A stretch of 6,711 nucleotides of DNA from Acidobacteriota bacterium (GTDB lineage Bacteria; Acidobacteriota; HRBIN11), in assembly GCA_030550225.1 (NCBI GenBank), contig JAUQPV010000140.1, positions 1 to 6,711 of the forward strand, in the 5' to 3' direction. A program made the translations under genes and the position numbers. This document shows, one piece after another, positions 6,361-6,711 of the stretch (its first letter is position 1; every line of letters starts with the position of its first letter). The notes beneath the pieces were generated by a model, which was given only the letters and a program-made list of their open reading frames with translations, was not told the origin of the DNA and ran no database searches.

Positions 6361-6457
6361 GTGCTCGGTGCTGGGTGTTAGGTGTTGGGTGCTGGGTGTT
6401 GGGTTCTTGAAAAAAGGGACCTAACACCCAACACCCAGCATCCAGCACCCAACACCC
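6361..6457. repeat. Inverted heptamer arrays forming a hairpin of about 41 bp
   Basis: The left arm, 6361-6402, is six heptamers in strict register with consensus GTGYTGG. The right arm, 6421-6455, is five heptamers with consensus CCARCAC, the reverse complement of the left word. Folding 6368-6408 onto 6415-6455 gives 41 pairs with a 6-base loop. On plus-strand RNA I count 32 Watson-Crick pairs, 6 G-U pairs and 3 mismatches; on minus-strand RNA, 32, 3 and 6. A run of six A (6410-6415) lies at the tip. This is the same kind of sequence as cyanobacterial-type short tandemly repeated heptamers (STRR). It lies between two minus-strand genes. Confidence 0.9.
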
Positions 6458-6492
6458 ATTCTGTCTGAAAAACCGTGCTTTCCGAGCGATAG

Positions 6493-6530
6493 AAAAGGTC
6501 GTTCCGACGCCATTCTCCCGGGCCGAACGG
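6493..6530 (-). terminator. Possible intrinsic terminator of the glycerate kinase gene
   Basis: On the minus strand, just after the glycerate kinase stop codon, CGTTC (plus 6525-6529) can pair with GAACG (plus 6500-6504). A few more interrupted pairs may form inside, and TTTT follows after three bases (plus 6493-6496). The stem is short and imperfect and the T-run minimal, so this rests mainly on position. Confidence 0.3.
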
Positions 6531-6540
6531 CTCTGCTATC

Positions 6541-6711
6541 TCACGCCCCCACGATCAGGACGAGCAGGTCCATTACGTTCGTGTACGTCGGCCCCGTCTT
6601 CAAGAGGCCCCCGACTTGAGCCAGGTAATGGTACGTGTCGTTGTCAGCCAGAAAGGGCTCGGGGTGAATCCCCGCCCGCCGGGCTCGGTGAACGTGCCAG
6701 GGGTCGACGAG
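6541..6711 (-). CDS. Glycerate 2-kinase, MOFRL-domain C-terminus (5' partial)
   Basis: The minus-strand frame is open from the window edge to TGA at 6541-6543 and gives the last 56 residues. The stretch FLADNDTYHYLAQVGGLLKT, then GPTYTNVMDLLVLIV, matches the end of the MOFRL domain, whose family pattern is 'L..NDSY.FF..LGDL..TGPTGTNVNDL...L'. Tyr replaces the usual Gly in the TGPTGTN turn. Such kinases phosphorylate (R)-glycerate to 2-phosphoglycerate with ATP in the cytoplasm, feeding glyoxylate, serine or sugar-acid breakdown into lower glycolysis. Most of the protein (normally over 400 residues) is outside the window, so active-site integrity cannot be judged. The gene is on the same strand as Omp85, 301 bases upstream of it. 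Confidence 0.85.
   Translation of the reverse strand, partial: LVDPWHVHRARRAGIHPEPFLADNDTYHYLAQVGGLLKTGPTYTNVMDLLVLIVGA

Larger units (their letters stand above)
6240..6540. other. 301-base non-coding gap between glycerate kinase and Omp85
   Basis: No credible gene is seen. A minus-strand open frame crosses part of it but reads heptamer repeats into low-complexity peptide and overlaps Omp85 out of frame. From the glycerate kinase side the gap holds a possible terminator (6493-6530), the inverted heptamer hairpin (6361-6457), then about 120 bases leading to Omp85 with no convincing -35/-10 pair. The Omp85 ribosome site, GAGG within plus 6241-6248, is at the far end. Confidence 0.7.

Noticed and set aside
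6361..6457. CRISPR array or mobile-element end
   Set aside because: Units are 7 bp with no spacers, and there is no transposase, target-site duplication or cas gene. The structure is an inverted pair of tandem arrays.

Overview
The window is GC-rich bacterial DNA with five genes, two of them cut by the window edges. The organism is a diderm (Gram-negative-type) bacterium, because it encodes a large Omp85/BamA-type outer-membrane assembly protein with a signal peptide. The GC-rich coding style and the multi-POTRA Omp85 would fit Acidobacteriota or one of the poorly cultured thermophilic phyla. No marker gene is present, so this placement is only an impression.

Layout: (a) 1-174, plus strand, end of a DUF502-family membrane protein. 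(b) 175-323, an intergenic gap with a strong imperfect hairpin and a short 8-bp tandem array. (c) 324-1112, plus strand, coaX, type III pantothenate kinase (first step of CoA synthesis). (d) 1179-2732, minus strand and convergent with coaX, purH (last two steps of IMP synthesis). (e) 2837-3400, minus strand, a small unrecognised protein that is mostly an 11-residue-periodic coiled coil with one C-terminal membrane helix. (f) 3498-6239, minus strand, an Omp85 protein that I read as seven POTRA domains plus a 16-strand-type barrel. (g) 6240-6540, a non-coding gap dominated by a heptamer-built hairpin of about 88 bases. (h) 6541-6711, minus strand, the C-terminal end of a MOFRL-type glycerate 2-kinase.

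The minus-strand genes (glycerate kinase, Omp85, coiled-coil protein, purH) point the same way, but the gaps are about 100-300 bases. A candidate promoter sits just in front of purH and a candidate terminator just behind the glycerate kinase, so a single operon is doubtful. Metabolically this is housekeeping: CoA synthesis, purine synthesis, glycerate phosphorylation and outer-membrane biogenesis.

The unexpected layer lies in the gaps. Four separate short arrays with a strict 7- or 8-base period occur here. Each has its own word, and each lies on the 5' side of a gene: before coaX, before purH, over the Omp85 start codon, and between glycerate kinase and Omp85, where the array is present as an inverted pair. 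This resembles the short tandemly repeated repetitive (STRR) heptamers known from cyanobacteria and some other bacteria. Here the arrays differ in word but share period and placement, and one supplies the start codon and first residues of a signal peptide.
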